Shown here: piece after piece, positions 17,616 through 26,056 of the stretch
Position numbering within the stretch: position 1 is the first letter of the stretch
Layout of the letters: every line of letters starts with the position of its first letter
From: an uncultured Clostridia bacterium
GTDB taxonomy: Bacteria; Bacillota; Clostridia; Christensenellales; Borkfalkiaceae
Direction of reading: 5' to 3'
NCBI GenBank assembly: GCA_944330115.1
Contig: CALVIN010000004.1
Coordinates: 167,352-231,351, forward strand
DNA length: 64,000 nucleotides
Notes under the pieces: model-generated
What the model was told of the DNA's origin: nothing
Databases searched by the model: none
What the model saw: the letters and a program-made list of their open reading frames with translations, nothing else
Position numbers and translations under genes: made by a program

Positions 17616-18215
17616 TTGAATAGGTTTTTGGCTGTGGATACCGCCTCGACGCACCTCACCGTGCTGGCGTGCGGCAAAAAGAGCGCCCTGCGCTATATCC
17701 CCGACTGCGCGCTCAAACAGTCGGTAATGCTCATGGGCGAGGTAGACGGCGCGATGGAGGAGGCGGAGCTTGCCCCCGCTGACTGCGACTTTTTCTGCGC
17801 GGTGACCGGCCCCGGCTCGTTCACGGGCATACGCATAGGCATTTCGGCGGCAAAGGGCTTTGCGCTCGCCACGGGCAGGCCGCTCATGCCGCTTACATCA
17901 TTCGAACTTATCGCATATAATGTTACAAGCGGCGATTTTTTCGCCGTGGTGGACGCGGCTCACGGCCACTTCTATGCCTGCCGCTGTGCGGCGGGCACTC
18001 TCGGCGAGCCGCAGTATATCTCGCGCGAGCAGCTTATAAGCTATTCGCTGCCCGTGTTCGGGTTTGAAGATATATCGCTTCCCGATTATACCCGGCTGAA
18101 CGCGGGCGACTGTCTGCTGCCCGCCGTGGAGCGCAAGCTGCGGGGCGATGAGCCGTTCGGCGAGATGCACGCGCTGTATGTGCGCAAATCGCAGGCGGAG
18201 GAGGGCAGAAAATGA
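17616..18215 (+). CDS. tsaB: tRNA threonylcarbamoyladenosine biosynthesis protein TsaB
   Basis: Inactive ASKHA-fold paralogue of TsaD that scaffolds the t6A synthesis complex. The start [13 protein letters not shown] and the signature [21 protein letters not shown] (residues ~64-84) are clear. The length of 199 residues is slightly short (E. coli 231). The start is TTG at 17616, supported by GGGAGGTG at 17600-17607 with eight-base spacing. It overlaps the rimI start by four bases (ATGA), the classic tsaE-tsaB-rimI order; tsaD is not in the window. Confidence 0.94.
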   Translation: MNRFLAVDTASTHLTVLACGKKSALRYIPDCALKQSVMLMGEVDGAMEEAELAPADCDFFCAVTGPGSFTGIRIGISAAKGFALATGRPLMPLTSFELIAYNVTSGDFFAVVDAAHGHFYACRCAAGTLGEPQYISREQLISYSLPVFGFEDISLPDYTRLNAGDCLLPAVERKLRGDEPFGEMHALYVRKSQAEEGRK

Positions 18216-18658
18216 ACCTCCGCAGCTGGAATTTTAAGGACATTTTAAGGATATCGCAGCTCGAAACGGAGTGCTTTCCCAAGGACGCGTGGAACTATCG
18301 CATGCTTGCCGACAGCTTTCAGAGCGAAAATTTCGTGGGTATTCTGTGCGACGACGGCGGCGAAATAGCCGGCTACGGCGGCCTCACCTGCGGCTATGAT
18401 ACGGCCGATATCGATAATATCGCCGTGGCGGAGCGCTACCGCGGCAACGGCATAGGCGGCGCCATTTTGGAGAACCTGTTTTCGTCGGCGGCGGAGCGCG
18501 GCATGCAGCGCGTATTTTTGGAGGTGCGCGTCTCAAACGCGGCGGCCATGTCGCTCTATCTAAAGCACGGCTTCAAGGGAGTGTATGCGCGTACGCGCTA
18601 CTATTCCGACGGCGAGGACTGCCTCGTGATGGCGCGCGACGTGCACAAGGATAATTGA
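18212..18658 (+). CDS. rimI: Ribosomal-protein-alanine N-acetyltransferase (GNAT)
   Basis: GNAT acetyltransferase; RimI acetylates the N-terminal alanine of ribosomal protein S18 and possibly other proteins. The acetyl-CoA loop is visible as VAERYRGNGIGGAIL (~72-86), with the preceding DIDNIAV strand and the C-terminal SLYLKHGFKGVYARTRYY, the usual RimI ending. The length of 148 residues is typical. The start overlaps tsaB by four bases, so translation is coupled; the neighbourhood supports the RimI assignment over a generic GNAT. Confidence 0.9.
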   Translation: MNLRSWNFKDILRISQLETECFPKDAWNYRMLADSFQSENFVGILCDDGGEIAGYGGLTCGYDTADIDNIAVAERYRGNGIGGAILENLFSSAAERGMQRVFLEVRVSNAAAMSLYLKHGFKGVYARTRYYSDGEDCLVMARDVHKDN

Positions 18659-18713
18659 GTATTTTTTTTTGCGGCACCGCCGCAGGGGGATAGGTTAAAT
18701 ATTTATAGACGGC

Positions 18714-19430
18714 ATGCACGTTGCTGTGCTCCGCGCGGGGGAGGGGCAAGACGTCCTCTTTCTGCACGGGTACATGTCGTGCAAAGAGAGCTTCTATTAC
18801 AACATCGCGGCGTTCAAAGAGCATTTTCGCGTCACCGCGCCCGATTTCCCGGGGTTCGGCGCCTCCGCGCCCATACCTTCGGCGTGGTCGGTGGGCGACT
18901 ACTGCGCGTGGCTGCATAAATTTATTGCCGCATGCGGGCTTAATAAACCGCACATCGTGGCGCACTCCTTCGGCGCGAGGGTGGCAATAAAGTACGCCGC
19001 CGCGCACCCGCAGAGTGTTGGGAGCCTTGTAATTACGGGCGGAGCGGGCATAGTAAAGCCGCGCACGCGCGCGTACAAAATAAAGGTGGCGGCCTACCGC
19101 GCCGTAAAGAGGTTTGCGCCAAAGTTTGCCGAAAAGAACTTCGGCAGCGCCGAATACCGCAAGCTTTCGCCCGTCATGCGCGAGAGCTACAAAAAGATAG
19201 TAAACGAGGATCTGCGCGCCGATGCTGCAAAAGTCGGGGCGCGCACCCTGCTGATATACGGGGCGGAAGATACCGTAACGCCTCCCTCGGAGGAGGGGCT
19301 TGCCTTCCGCGGCGCGATAGCGCGCTCGCGGCTTAAGGTTATGGCGGGCGGGCACTTCTGCTTTTCGCAAAATTACCGAGAGTTCAACAAAATGGCCGTT
19401 GAATTTTTAACGGGCGGCCGGGAGTTATGA
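18714..19430 (+). CDS. Alpha/beta-fold hydrolase
   Basis: A 238-residue alpha/beta hydrolase. The oxyanion motif LFLHGYMSC lies near residues 15-23, the nucleophile elbow is AHSFGAR (Ser near 84), the acid is in LLIYGAEDTVTP (Asp near 182), and the histidine in AGGHFCF (~213). It has no lid insert of diagnostic length, so the substrate cannot be named. It ends within the murF start (overlap of four bases, ATGA), which suggests cotranscription with cell-wall genes. AGGGGGATAGG at 18685-18695 may be a distant ribosome site; an internal ATG is not better placed. Confidence 0.85.
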   Translation: MHVAVLRAGEGQDVLFLHGYMSCKESFYYNIAAFKEHFRVTAPDFPGFGASAPIPSAWSVGDYCAWLHKFIAACGLNKPHIVAHSFGARVAIKYAAAHPQSVGSLVITGGAGIVKPRTRAYKIKVAAYRAVKRFAPKFAEKNFGSAEYRKLSPVMRESYKKIVNEDLRADAAKVGARTLLIYGAEDTVTPPSEEGLAFRGAIARSRLKVMAGGHFCFSQNYREFNKMAVEFLTGGREL

Positions 19431-21028
19431 TGGGTATATTCATTTCTGTAGGCAAAATAACAGAGTGCGTTATAATTGCGCTTGCGTTCGGCGTGCTGCT
19501 CACGCTGTCGTCAAAAAAGCTGCTGGGCGCGCTGCAGGGCTGCAACTACCGCAGCGATAAGCTCATGCGCTGGGCGGCAAAGCGCAGCAATATGTCGTTC
19601 GAGCGCCTCCTTCTTCTCGGCATGCTCTGCCTGCTCTCCTCGGCAATAGTTTCGCTCTGCTTCTCCTTTGCGGGGGAGTGGGCGGCCGTCATCGGCCTTG
19701 CGCCCTTTATAGTATTCTTCGTAGTATACATATATGCCGACGGCAAAATTGCCCTCCGAGTGCCCGCCGTGCGCACAAAGCGCTTCAAAAGGCTGCAGGG
19801 CGTGCTCTTCGTCGTGTGCACTGTATTTTCTTACTTTGCCGCAACGCTTTTGAACTACGCCGCTGCCCAGTGGGGCGCGCAGCTGTTTAATGTGCTCCGC
19901 TACTGTGCACTCGCATTTTTGCCGCTGCTCCTTATACCGCTCATCTGCCTTTCAAACGAACTTGCAAAAATTTATGAAGTGCCCCACAACCGCACCTATA
20001 TCGAAAAGGCCACAAAAAAGCTGGCTTCGTCGGATATAACGGTGGTGGGAATTACGGGCAGCTACGGCAAAACGAGCACCAAAAACATACTCACCGCCAT
20101 GCTGCAAAAAAAGTACCGCGTGCTCTCCACGCCCCGTTCGCACAACACGCCAATAGGCATAGCGCTCGCGGTAAATGCCAACGATTTAAAGGACTACGAC
20201 ATATTCATCGCCGAAATGGGCGCCCGCCACGTCGGCGACATTGCGGAACTGTGCGCCATCTGCCCGCCCGACTATTCGGTTATAACGGGCATCTGTGCCC
20301 AGCACTTAAAGACGTTTGAAAGCCTCGAAAATATAGTAAAGGCCAAGGGCGAAATACTCTCTGCCACGCGCAAAAAGGCGTATATCGCCGCTGACAGCAG
20401 CGAGTATTTTGCAAACTGCCCCTGCCCCTTCGAGGTATGCTCGTGCGTTTCGGATGTAGTTGCCGAAAGCAGCGGCACAACGTTCACCCTCACCCTGGGC
20501 GGGGAGAGCGTACGCGTAAAAACCAGACTTCTGGGCGCGCACTGCGCCTATAACATAGGCCTCGCGGCGCAGCTTGCATACGACCTCGGCGTGAGCATCG
20601 CCGATATCGCCGCGGCGGCAGAGGGGCTGGGCTTCGTCGAGCACCGCCTGCAGCTTACAAAGGCAAACGGCATAAACATCATCGACGACGGCTACAACGC
20701 CAACGTAAAGGGTGCGCGCGCCGCGCTCGAGGTGCTGCGCACCTTTGAGGGGCGCAAAATAATCGTCACCCCGGGCATTGTAGAGCTCGGCATACTCGAA
20801 GAGGACGAAAACAGGCAGTTCGGCGAACTCCTCTCGGGGCTCGACCTCGTGATCTTAGTGGGCGATACGCTGGTAACTCCCGTAAAGGAGGGGTACCTCT
20901 CCGCAGGCGGCCCGCCCGAAAAGCTGATCGTGCGCGAAACGCTCAAAGACGCCCAGCGCGAGCTTAAAAATTACCTTTCAAAGGGTGACACCGTGCTGTT
21001 TTTGAACGACCTGCCCGATATATATTGA
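19427..21028 (+). CDS. murF: Membrane-anchored MurF-type ligase (UDP-MurNAc-tripeptide-D-Ala-D-Ala ligase)
   Basis: Mur ligase that would add D-Ala-D-Ala to the UDP-MurNAc-tripeptide. The ATP loop GITGSYGKTSTKN lies at ~209-221, EMGARHVGDIAELC at ~264, HNTPIG at ~240, and the C-terminal domain has DDGYNANVKGA and VTPGIVELG, which are MurF rather than MurC/D/E patterns; ddl follows directly. The first ~195 residues are unusual: four or five hydrophobic helices (e.g. VIIALAFGVLLTL, FIVFFVVYIYA, LLLIPLICLS) replace the soluble UDP-MurNAc-binding domain. The protein should sit on the inner face of the membrane. Could instead be a specialised Mur-like ligase; catalytic role is inferred. Confidence 0.85.
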   Translation: MMGIFISVGKITECVIIALAFGVLLTLSSKKLLGALQGCNYRSDKLMRWAAKRSNMSFERLLLLGMLCLLSSAIVSLCFSFAGEWAAVIGLAPFIVFFVVYIYADGKIALRVPAVRTKRFKRLQGVLFVVCTVFSYFAATLLNYAAAQWGAQLFNVLRYCALAFLPLLLIPLICLSNELAKIYEVPHNRTYIEKATKKLASSDITVVGITGSYGKTSTKNILTAMLQKKYRVLSTPRSHNTPIGIALAVNANDLKDYDIFIAEMGARHVGDIAELCAICPPDYSVITGICAQHLKTFESLENIVKAKGEILSATRKKAYIAADSSEYFANCPCPFEVCSCVSDVVAESSGTTFTLTLGGESVRVKTRLLGAHCAYNIGLAAQLAYDLGVSIADIAAAAEGLGFVEHRLQLTKANGINIIDDGYNANVKGARAALEVLRTFEGRKIIVTPGIVELGILEEDENRQFGELLSGLDLVILVGDTLVTPVKEGYLSAGGPPEKLIVRETLKDAQRELKNYLSKGDTVLFLNDLPDIY

Positions 21029-21052
21029 GCTCTTTAAATAAAATATTGCAGT

Positions 21053-21086
21053 TGCCGCCGCGCCTTTTGGCGCGGCGGCACTTTTA
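21053..21086 (+). terminator. Intrinsic terminator after murF
   Basis: A 12-bp perfect stem TGCCGCCGCGCC / GGCGCGGCGGCA with a TTTT loop (21053-21080), then CTTTTATC. It separates murF from ddl. Confidence 0.85.
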
Positions 21087-21228
21087 TCTGCATATAATAA
21101 TCGCGGCGGCATAACTTGCTGCATATAATAATGTATAATATTTCATTCACCAAAGCTTACGCCGAGGTGATTTTTTTGCGCCTTGCGGCAGATACTTATT
21201 TTTACAAATATTTGCGGAGGTGTTTTTT

Positions 21229-22323
21229 ATGCTAAACGGCAACATAGCGGTGGTGTTCGGCGGCCGCTCAAACGAAAGCGAAATATCGGTGATAACGGGC
21301 ACTATGTGCGCAAACGTGCTAAAATGCGGCAAAACGCGCGTGCTGCCAATATATATATCGCCCTGCGGCGACTTCTTTTGCGGCGAGGCACTCTTTGATA
21401 TAGCCAACTTCAAGTGCGGCGAACCCTCGGCTGCGCGCTGCATGGTGGCGGGCGGCGGACTGCACATTCTCGGCAGGCGGGGCAAAATAAAGCAGTTCAT
21501 TCCGATTTCCGCCGCAATAAACTGCTGCCACGGCGGCCTGGGCGAGGGCGGCGGCGTGGGCGGACTGTTTGCCTGCGCGGGCATACCTATGGCGGGCGGC
21601 GACATATTCTCCGGCGCGGCGTTTTTGAATAAGGATCTCACCAAAATAGTGCTCGGCGGCCTCGGCGTGCCCTGCCTGAAGTACTACACCGCGTCGTCTG
21701 CAGAAGAGGCGGAGGCGGCAATGGCGGTGACCGGCCTCCCCGCCATAATAAAACCCGCCTGCCTCGGCTCAAGCATAGGCATAGCAAGGGCGGAAAGTGT
21801 GGAGGAGTACGCCGCCGCCATCGAGGCCGCCCTCTGCTACGACGGCCGCGCCCTCTGCGAGCCCTATATCGCACGACGCAGAGAGATAAATTGCGCCGCC
21901 TACTTTGCCGAGGGCGAGGTGCACATATCTGCGTGCGAGGAGGCCATACCCTCGGGCGGGGTACTCACCTTCGACGATAAGTATTCGGGCGGCGGCAGGT
22001 CGGTAATACCCGCCGATATCCCCGCGGAGCTTGCAGAGCGCGTGCAAAACATCACGCGCACGGTGTATTCGCGCCTGAACATGCGCGGCATAGTGCGCTT
22101 CGACTATATCCTCTCGGGCGACGAGCTGTTTTTAAGCGAGGTAAACACCGTGCCCGGCTCGCTTGCGTGGTATCTGTTCGCGCCCTCGTTCAAGGCCTTC
22201 TGTCCCGTGCTCGAAAGCGTAATCGCCCAGTCCGTCGCCGACTTTGCAAGGCAGAGCGGAAAGCTCGTGTTAAAGACGGGCATACTCGGCTCGCTCCCCG
22301 CCCTCGCCTGCAAGCTGAAGTAG
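21229..22323 (+). CDS. ddl: D-alanine-D-alanine ligase
   Basis: ATP-grasp ligase forming the D-Ala-D-Ala used by MurF. The N-terminal VVFGGRSNESEISVITG (~8-24), the INCCHGGLGEGGGVGG loop (family HGxxGEDGxIQG) near 100, PAIIKPACLGSSIGIARAES (~170-190), and the Mg/ATP block FLSEVNTVPGSLAWYLF (~305) are all visible. The length of 364 residues is usual. ATG 21229 follows GCGGAGG at 21214-21220; an in-frame GTG at 21220 overlaps that site. The VEYA/FxxY omega-loop region cannot be read confidently, so Ala versus Ser/Lac preference is not assigned. Confidence 0.92.
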   Translation: MLNGNIAVVFGGRSNESEISVITGTMCANVLKCGKTRVLPIYISPCGDFFCGEALFDIANFKCGEPSAARCMVAGGGLHILGRRGKIKQFIPISAAINCCHGGLGEGGGVGGLFACAGIPMAGGDIFSGAAFLNKDLTKIVLGGLGVPCLKYYTASSAEEAEAAMAVTGLPAIIKPACLGSSIGIARAESVEEYAAAIEAALCYDGRALCEPYIARRREINCAAYFAEGEVHISACEEAIPSGGVLTFDDKYSGGGRSVIPADIPAELAERVQNITRTVYSRLNMRGIVRFDYILSGDELFLSEVNTVPGSLAWYLFAPSFKAFCPVLESVIAQSVADFARQSGKLVLKTGILGSLPALACKLK

Positions 22324-22378
22324 TTTTTAATGTATTGTAACAGCTAAAGCGCGGGGTTTGTTTGTAAATAAAAAATAT

Positions 22379-22410
22379 GCGCGGCGCGGCGGTTTGCCGC
22401 GCCGCGCCCC
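22379..22410 (+). terminator. GC hairpin after ddl
   Basis: GCGCGGCGCGGCGG and CCGCGCCGCGCC (around GTTTG) form a long stem followed by a short CTTAATG tail. The T run is poor, so function as terminator is tentative. Confidence 0.5.
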
Positions 22411-22488
22411 TTAATGTGCATAATTTTGCCTGCCTGCCCTTTACTCTATTTAATTTTGCCCGTCGTTTTTGTTATTTTTGCCATTTGT

Positions 22489-22518
22489 TTGACAAAGCTG
22501 CGCGCGATTTTATATAAT
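22489..22518 (+). promoter_or_regulatory. Promoter of icd
   Basis: Consensus TTGACA (22489-22494), 18-base spacer, TATAAT (22513-22518), 33 bases before the start codon. Confidence 0.85.
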
Positions 22519-22551
22519 TTAGTGGTAAAAGCAAATAAAAGGAGGCAAGCT

Positions 22552-23757
22552 ATGCCCAGGATAGAAATGAAGACGCCGCTCGTTGAAATGGACGGCGACG
22601 AAATGACTCGCATTCTATGGAAGTGGATAAAGGAAATACTCATCGAGCCGTATGTCGACTTAAAGACGGAGTATTACGACCTCGGTCTGCCCGAGAGGGA
22701 CAGGACGGACGATAAGATAACCGAGGACGCGGCAAACGCCACCAAAAAGTACGGCGTCGCCGTAAAGTGCGCCACCATAACCCCCAACGCCCAGCGCGTG
22801 GAGGAATACCACCTCAAAAAGATGTGGAAGAGCCCCAACGGCACCATAAGGCGCATACTTGACGGCACGGTGTTCCGCGCACCCATAATAGTAAAGGGTA
22901 TAACCCCCTACGTCCCCGGCTGGAAGAAGCCCATCGTGCTCGCCCGTCACGCCTACGGCGACATATATAACTCGGTAGAGGCGCGCGTCAACGCCGGCGA
23001 GAGCGCATACATCGTCGTGTGCGGCAAGGACGGGAAAGAGGTGTCCCGTCAGCTCATAAAGGACTTCCCCTCCGACGGCATAGTGCAGGGCGTGCACAAC
23101 CTCGATAAATCTATTGAAAGTTTTGCGGTAAGCTGCTTCAATTACGCTCTCGAAAACAAGATCCCCCTTTGGTTCGGCGCAAAGGACACGATATCCAAGA
23201 CGTACGACCACCGCTTTAAGGACATCTTCAACGAGATATACGAGCGCGACTATAAGGCCAGGTTCGAGGAGGCGGGCATATACTTCATGTATACCCTCAT
23301 CGACGACATTGTCGCCCGCATAATGCGCAGCGAGGGTGGCGTGCTGTGGGCGTGCAAAAACTACGACGGCGATGTTATGAGCGACATGGTGGCCACCGCC
23401 TACGGCTCGCTCGGCATGATGAGCTCGGTGCTCGTATCCCCCGAGGGCAACTACGAGTACGAGGCCGCGCACGGCACGGTAACGCGCCACTACTACAAGT
23501 ATCTGAAGGGAGAGGAGACGTCTACAAACTCCGTCGCCACCATATGGGCATGGACGGGCGCGCTGGCAAAGCGCGGCGAGCTCGACGGCATCCCCGAACT
23601 CGTCGACTTTGCAAAGAGGCTCGAAAGGGCGGTGATAGATACGATAGAGGCGGGCGAAATGACGGGCGACCTCATTCCTCTCTTCCGCCGCGATGGTATT
23701 ACGCCCAAAAAGCTCGAGAGCCGCGAATTTTTGCATGCCGTCGCCTCGAGATTGTGA
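22552..23757 (+). CDS. icd: NADP-dependent isocitrate dehydrogenase (subfamily II type)
   Basis: Oxidatively decarboxylates isocitrate to 2-oxoglutarate. The sequence is of the homodimeric eukaryotic-like type: [13 protein letters not shown] at the N-terminus, [12 protein letters not shown] and [16 protein letters not shown] for substrate binding, [12 protein letters not shown] with the metal aspartates, and [12 protein letters not shown] plus [11 protein letters not shown] for NADP. The length of 401 residues is normal. The ATG at 22552 has AAAGGAGG at 22538-22545. No citrate synthase or aconitase is adjacent, so the enzyme probably serves glutamate and NADPH supply through its own promoter. 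Confidence 0.95.
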   Translation: MPRIEMKTPLVEMDGDEMTRILWKWIKEILIEPYVDLKTEYYDLGLPERDRTDDKITEDAANATKKYGVAVKCATITPNAQRVEEYHLKKMWKSPNGTIRRILDGTVFRAPIIVKGITPYVPGWKKPIVLARHAYGDIYNSVEARVNAGESAYIVVCGKDGKEVSRQLIKDFPSDGIVQGVHNLDKSIESFAVSCFNYALENKIPLWFGAKDTISKTYDHRFKDIFNEIYERDYKARFEEAGIYFMYTLIDDIVARIMRSEGGVLWACKNYDGDVMSDMVATAYGSLGMMSSVLVSPEGNYEYEAAHGTVTRHYYKYLKGEETSTNSVATIWAWTGALAKRGELDGIPELVDFAKRLERAVIDTIEAGEMTGDLIPLFRRDGITPKKLESREFLHAVASRL

Positions 23758-23855
23758 TTTTTATATTTATGAAAGCTGCGGGCGCGCCGAATTTCGGCGC
23801 GCCCGCATTTTGTATATTTTGGTCCGCCTTTGCCCGCCCTATCACCTCCCGCGTG

Positions 23856-23884
23856 TTGACATTTTGCCGCCGTGCTGGTACTAT
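23856..23884 (+). promoter_or_regulatory. Promoter of the MocR-type regulator
   Basis: TTGACA (23856-23861), 17-base spacer, TACTAT (23879-23884). The region at 23788-23815 (GGCGCGCCGAATTTCGGCGCGCC) is a perfect hairpin that may terminate icd. Confidence 0.7.
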
Positions 23885-23922
23885 ATATTCAAACAAAAAT
23901 TCAAGGTTTGGCAATATCAGTT

Positions 23923-25287
23923 ATGTTCTCTTACGACCTCTCGGGCAAAAATAAATACTACACACTCTACGAGTGCATCCGCGACGACATTCTGCGCGGC
24001 AGGCTCAAATCGGGCGAAAAGCTGCCCGGCAAGCGCACGCTCGCAAACGACCTCGGCGTGAGCGTCGTCACCGTGCAGACGGCCTACGAGCAGCTGCTGG
24101 CGGAGGGGTACGTCACCTCAAAGGAGCGCAGCGGCTACTACGTCTGCCCGCTCGATATAAGCTACCGCGGCAGGCAGGCCCCCAAAAGGGAGGTGAGCGC
24201 GCCGCAGCCCGCGCAAAAATTTGCCGTAGACTTTGTGGGCGGCGCGGCCCCCGCCGAGCTGTTCCCCTTTTCAAGCTGGGCGCGCCTCATGCGCTCTGTG
24301 CTCTCCGACTGCGGCGAACACCTCCTCGAGCGCGTCCCCTGCGACGGCGACGGCGAGCTCAAATGCGCCATCTCCGACTATCTCTATCGCGCGCGCGGCA
24401 TAGCCGTCGATCCGCGCTACATAGTGGTGGGCGCGGGCGCCGAGCAGCTGTACGGCACCATAGTACAGCTCATCGGGCGCGACAAGCTGTATGCAGTCGA
24501 AAACCCGGGCTACCGCAAAATATCGGGCACATACGAACTCAACGGCGCGCGATGCGCCTTCGTGCCCGTACATGCGGAGGGGGTGGACGTCGACAGGGCC
24601 ATAGCGCTGCGGGCGGACGTACTGCACATCTCGCCCGCCCATCAGTTCCCCACGGGCGCGGTGACGCCCGCCTCGGCGCGCGCAAGGCTGATAAACGACG
24701 CCGAAAGCCGCGGCAGCTACATAGTGGAGGACGATTACGACAGCGAGTTTCGTCTTGTCGGCAAGCCGCTGCAAAATATGTATGTGCTCGATCCCGAGCG
24801 CGTGATATACATAAATACCTTCACAAAGACGCTCGCGCCCTCCATGCGTATGGGGTATATGGTGCTGCCGCCCGCGCTGTATGCGCGCTATCTCGAGGTA
24901 TTCGGCAAAACCTCCTGCTGCGTGCCGCTGTTCGAGCAAAAGACGCTCGCCCGCATGATATCGGGCGGCGCGTTCGAGCGGCACATAAACAGGCTAAAAA
25001 ACTATTACCGCGGCGTGCGCGAAGAGCTCACGGGCGCGCTCTCGCAGTTGAATATCCCGCACGAGGTGTTCGATACGGCCAGCGGCCTGCACTTTACCGT
25101 AAAGTTCTTAACGGCCCCGTCGGATAGTTTCATAAAACAGCGCGCGGCGGAGTGCGGCATAAACATAAGGTGCCTTTCCGATTATCTCCTCGCCCCCATG
25201 GATGGCTGCCAAAACACGGTGGTGGTCAACTATTCTGGGGTAACATACACAGAGGTTCACAAATTTTTTGCGCGGGCCGCCGAATAA
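23923..25287 (+). CDS. MocR/PdxR-type regulator: GntR helix-turn-helix fused to aminotransferase-like domain
   Basis: A 454-residue transcription factor. Residues ~10-75 form a GntR winged helix (YTLYECIRDDILRGRLKSG, GVSVVTVQTAYEQLLAEGYV), and the rest is a fold-type I aminotransferase domain with the PLP lysine expected in NTFTKTLAPSMRMGYMVLP (~300-318) and ISPAHQFPTGAV earlier. Such proteins sense PLP or a PLP-amino acid adduct and control vitamin B6, GABA or other amino-acid genes. No target is adjacent; a pyridoxal kinase gene lies about 6 kb downstream. It converges on the small-peptide operon across the terminator at 25310. Ribosome site is weak. Confidence 0.9.
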   Translation: MFSYDLSGKNKYYTLYECIRDDILRGRLKSGEKLPGKRTLANDLGVSVVTVQTAYEQLLAEGYVTSKERSGYYVCPLDISYRGRQAPKREVSAPQPAQKFAVDFVGGAAPAELFPFSSWARLMRSVLSDCGEHLLERVPCDGDGELKCAISDYLYRARGIAVDPRYIVVGAGAEQLYGTIVQLIGRDKLYAVENPGYRKISGTYELNGARCAFVPVHAEGVDVDRAIALRADVLHISPAHQFPTGAVTPASARARLINDAESRGSYIVEDDYDSEFRLVGKPLQNMYVLDPERVIYINTFTKTLAPSMRMGYMVLPPALYARYLEVFGKTSCCVPLFEQKTLARMISGGAFERHINRLKNYYRGVREELTGALSQLNIPHEVFDTASGLHFTVKFLTAPSDSFIKQRAAECGINIRCLSDYLLAPMDGCQNTVVVNYSGVTYTEVHKFFARAAE

Positions 25288-25300
25288 TTCCATGAACGCA

Positions 25301-25345
25301 AAAAAAGGGGCAGCCGCAAATGAATTGCGGCTGCCTGCATAATTT
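25301..25345. terminator. Bidirectional terminator between the regulator and the peptide operon
   Basis: A 10-bp stem GCAGCCGCAA / TTGCGGCTGC (25310-25319, 25325-25334). On the minus strand it is followed by CCCC and a run of six T; on the plus strand by CTGCATAATTTTTATT. Confidence 0.87.
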
Positions 25346-25392
25346 TTATTCGGTTTTTATTCGGTTTTAAAGTTTTTTAAGCAGTTGTCGGT

Positions 25393-25512
25393 TTAGCGAA
25401 TGTTGCTGAGTGCAAGGTAGAAGAGAGCGGTGGTCTTGAGGTCAAGGCTTCCTTCTGCATACCTGCGGTCGATATTCTTATACATATTATTTAAAAATTT
25501 AGCAATAAACAT
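25393..25512 (-). CDS. Small peptide C (39 residues), third ORF of the peptide operon
   Basis: ATG on the minus strand at 25512 to TAA at 25393, preceded by AAAAGGAG at the right distance. The peptide is basic and amphipathic, with FIAKFLNNMYKNIDRRY in the N-terminal half and LKTTALFYLALSNIR at the end; it has no cysteine, no signal peptide and no similarity to peptides A and B. An internal ATG at residue 10 is also possible. It is the last gene before the operon terminator. Function unknown; a helical membrane-active or regulatory peptide is conceivable. Supported by ribosome site, position and shared transcript only. Confidence 0.6.
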   Translation of the reverse strand: MFIAKFLNNMYKNIDRRYAEGSLDLKTTALFYLALSNIR

Positions 25513-25646
25513 AATTTTAATTCTCCTTTTTGTTTTTTATTCGGGATTTCTTTCCCGTAAAGTTGTGTGAATGTTCGCCGCACCCTTTCTGCGGCCGTGT
25601 TTAGTGTGATTTAAGCGTGTGTGTGAATGTGCTTTAATGTGCTCTC

Positions 25647-25748
25647 TTATCTGCCGCAGCCGAGTGCCACGTAAGAGAGGGGCTCAACGCCGTATGCGCT
25701 CTTGTTGTCTTCCTTTTCGATGTCCTTCAAAATCTCATATATAGTCAT
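25647..25748 (-). CDS. Small peptide B (33 residues), homologous to peptide A
   Basis: ATG at 25748 to TAA at 25647 on the minus strand, with AAAGGAGG just upstream. The sequence begins MTIYEILKDIEKEDN and ends with SAYGVEPLSYVALGCGR. It aligns without gaps to peptide A: M-(S/T)-I-Y-(D/E)-(M/I)-L, then an acidic helix, then YGVEPLSY-x-x-LGCG. The conserved acidic N-terminal half and short Gly/Cys-containing C-terminal half have the leader-core look of ribosomally synthesised, post-translationally modified peptide (RiPP) precursors. No signal peptide is present. No modifying enzyme is adjacent, so the class is unknown. Confidence 0.75.
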   Translation of the reverse strand: MTIYEILKDIEKEDNKSAYGVEPLSYVALGCGR

Positions 25749-25891
25749 AATATTTACCTCCTTTATGAAAGGTATTTTAATATTGCTTTAAGCTATTTAA
25801 GTTCCTGTGTGTTCTTTAAGTTCTTGTGTGCTTGCCTGATCTGCTTAAATTTCGTTTGTTCTCAATAATTTCTCATCTGTGTGTCGTAGAA

Positions 25892-25999
25892 TCAGTCGTC
25901 GTTGCCGCAGCCGAGCACTTCGTAGGAAAGGGGCTCTACGCCGTATTCGCTTGCATTGTCAACGCTTTCCAATTCGCCGAGCATATCGTAAATAGACAT
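25892..25999 (-). CDS. Small peptide A (35 residues), candidate RiPP-like precursor
   Basis: ATG at 25999 to TGA at 25892 on the minus strand, with AAGAAGGAGG seven bases upstream. The peptide runs MSIYDMLGELESVDN then ASEYGVEPLSYEVLGCGNDD. Gap-free similarity to peptide B, including YGVEPLSY and LGCG, shows selection at the protein level and that this start is the homologous one. Two further in-frame ATGs upstream (26029 and 26047) would extend it to 45 or 51 residues, the former with GGGAGG as ribosome site. It is the first gene after the promoter at 26057-26085. The product could be a modified peptide, a signalling peptide or an antitoxin-sized regulator. Confidence 0.78.
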   Translation of the reverse strand: MSIYDMLGELESVDNASEYGVEPLSYEVLGCGNDD

Positions 26000-26056
26000 A
26001 TCTGCAACCTCCTTCTTAATGGTGTTCATCAGGTTTTCCTCCCTCATTTCGCTATC

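Noticed and set aside
22660..23736. 358-codon frame antisense to icd
   Set aside because: Covers a clearly real gene on the other strand, with no family motif.
23973..25127. 384-codon plus-strand frame inside the MocR gene
   Set aside because: Arg/Ala/His-rich alternative frame of a recognised regulator with intact motifs.
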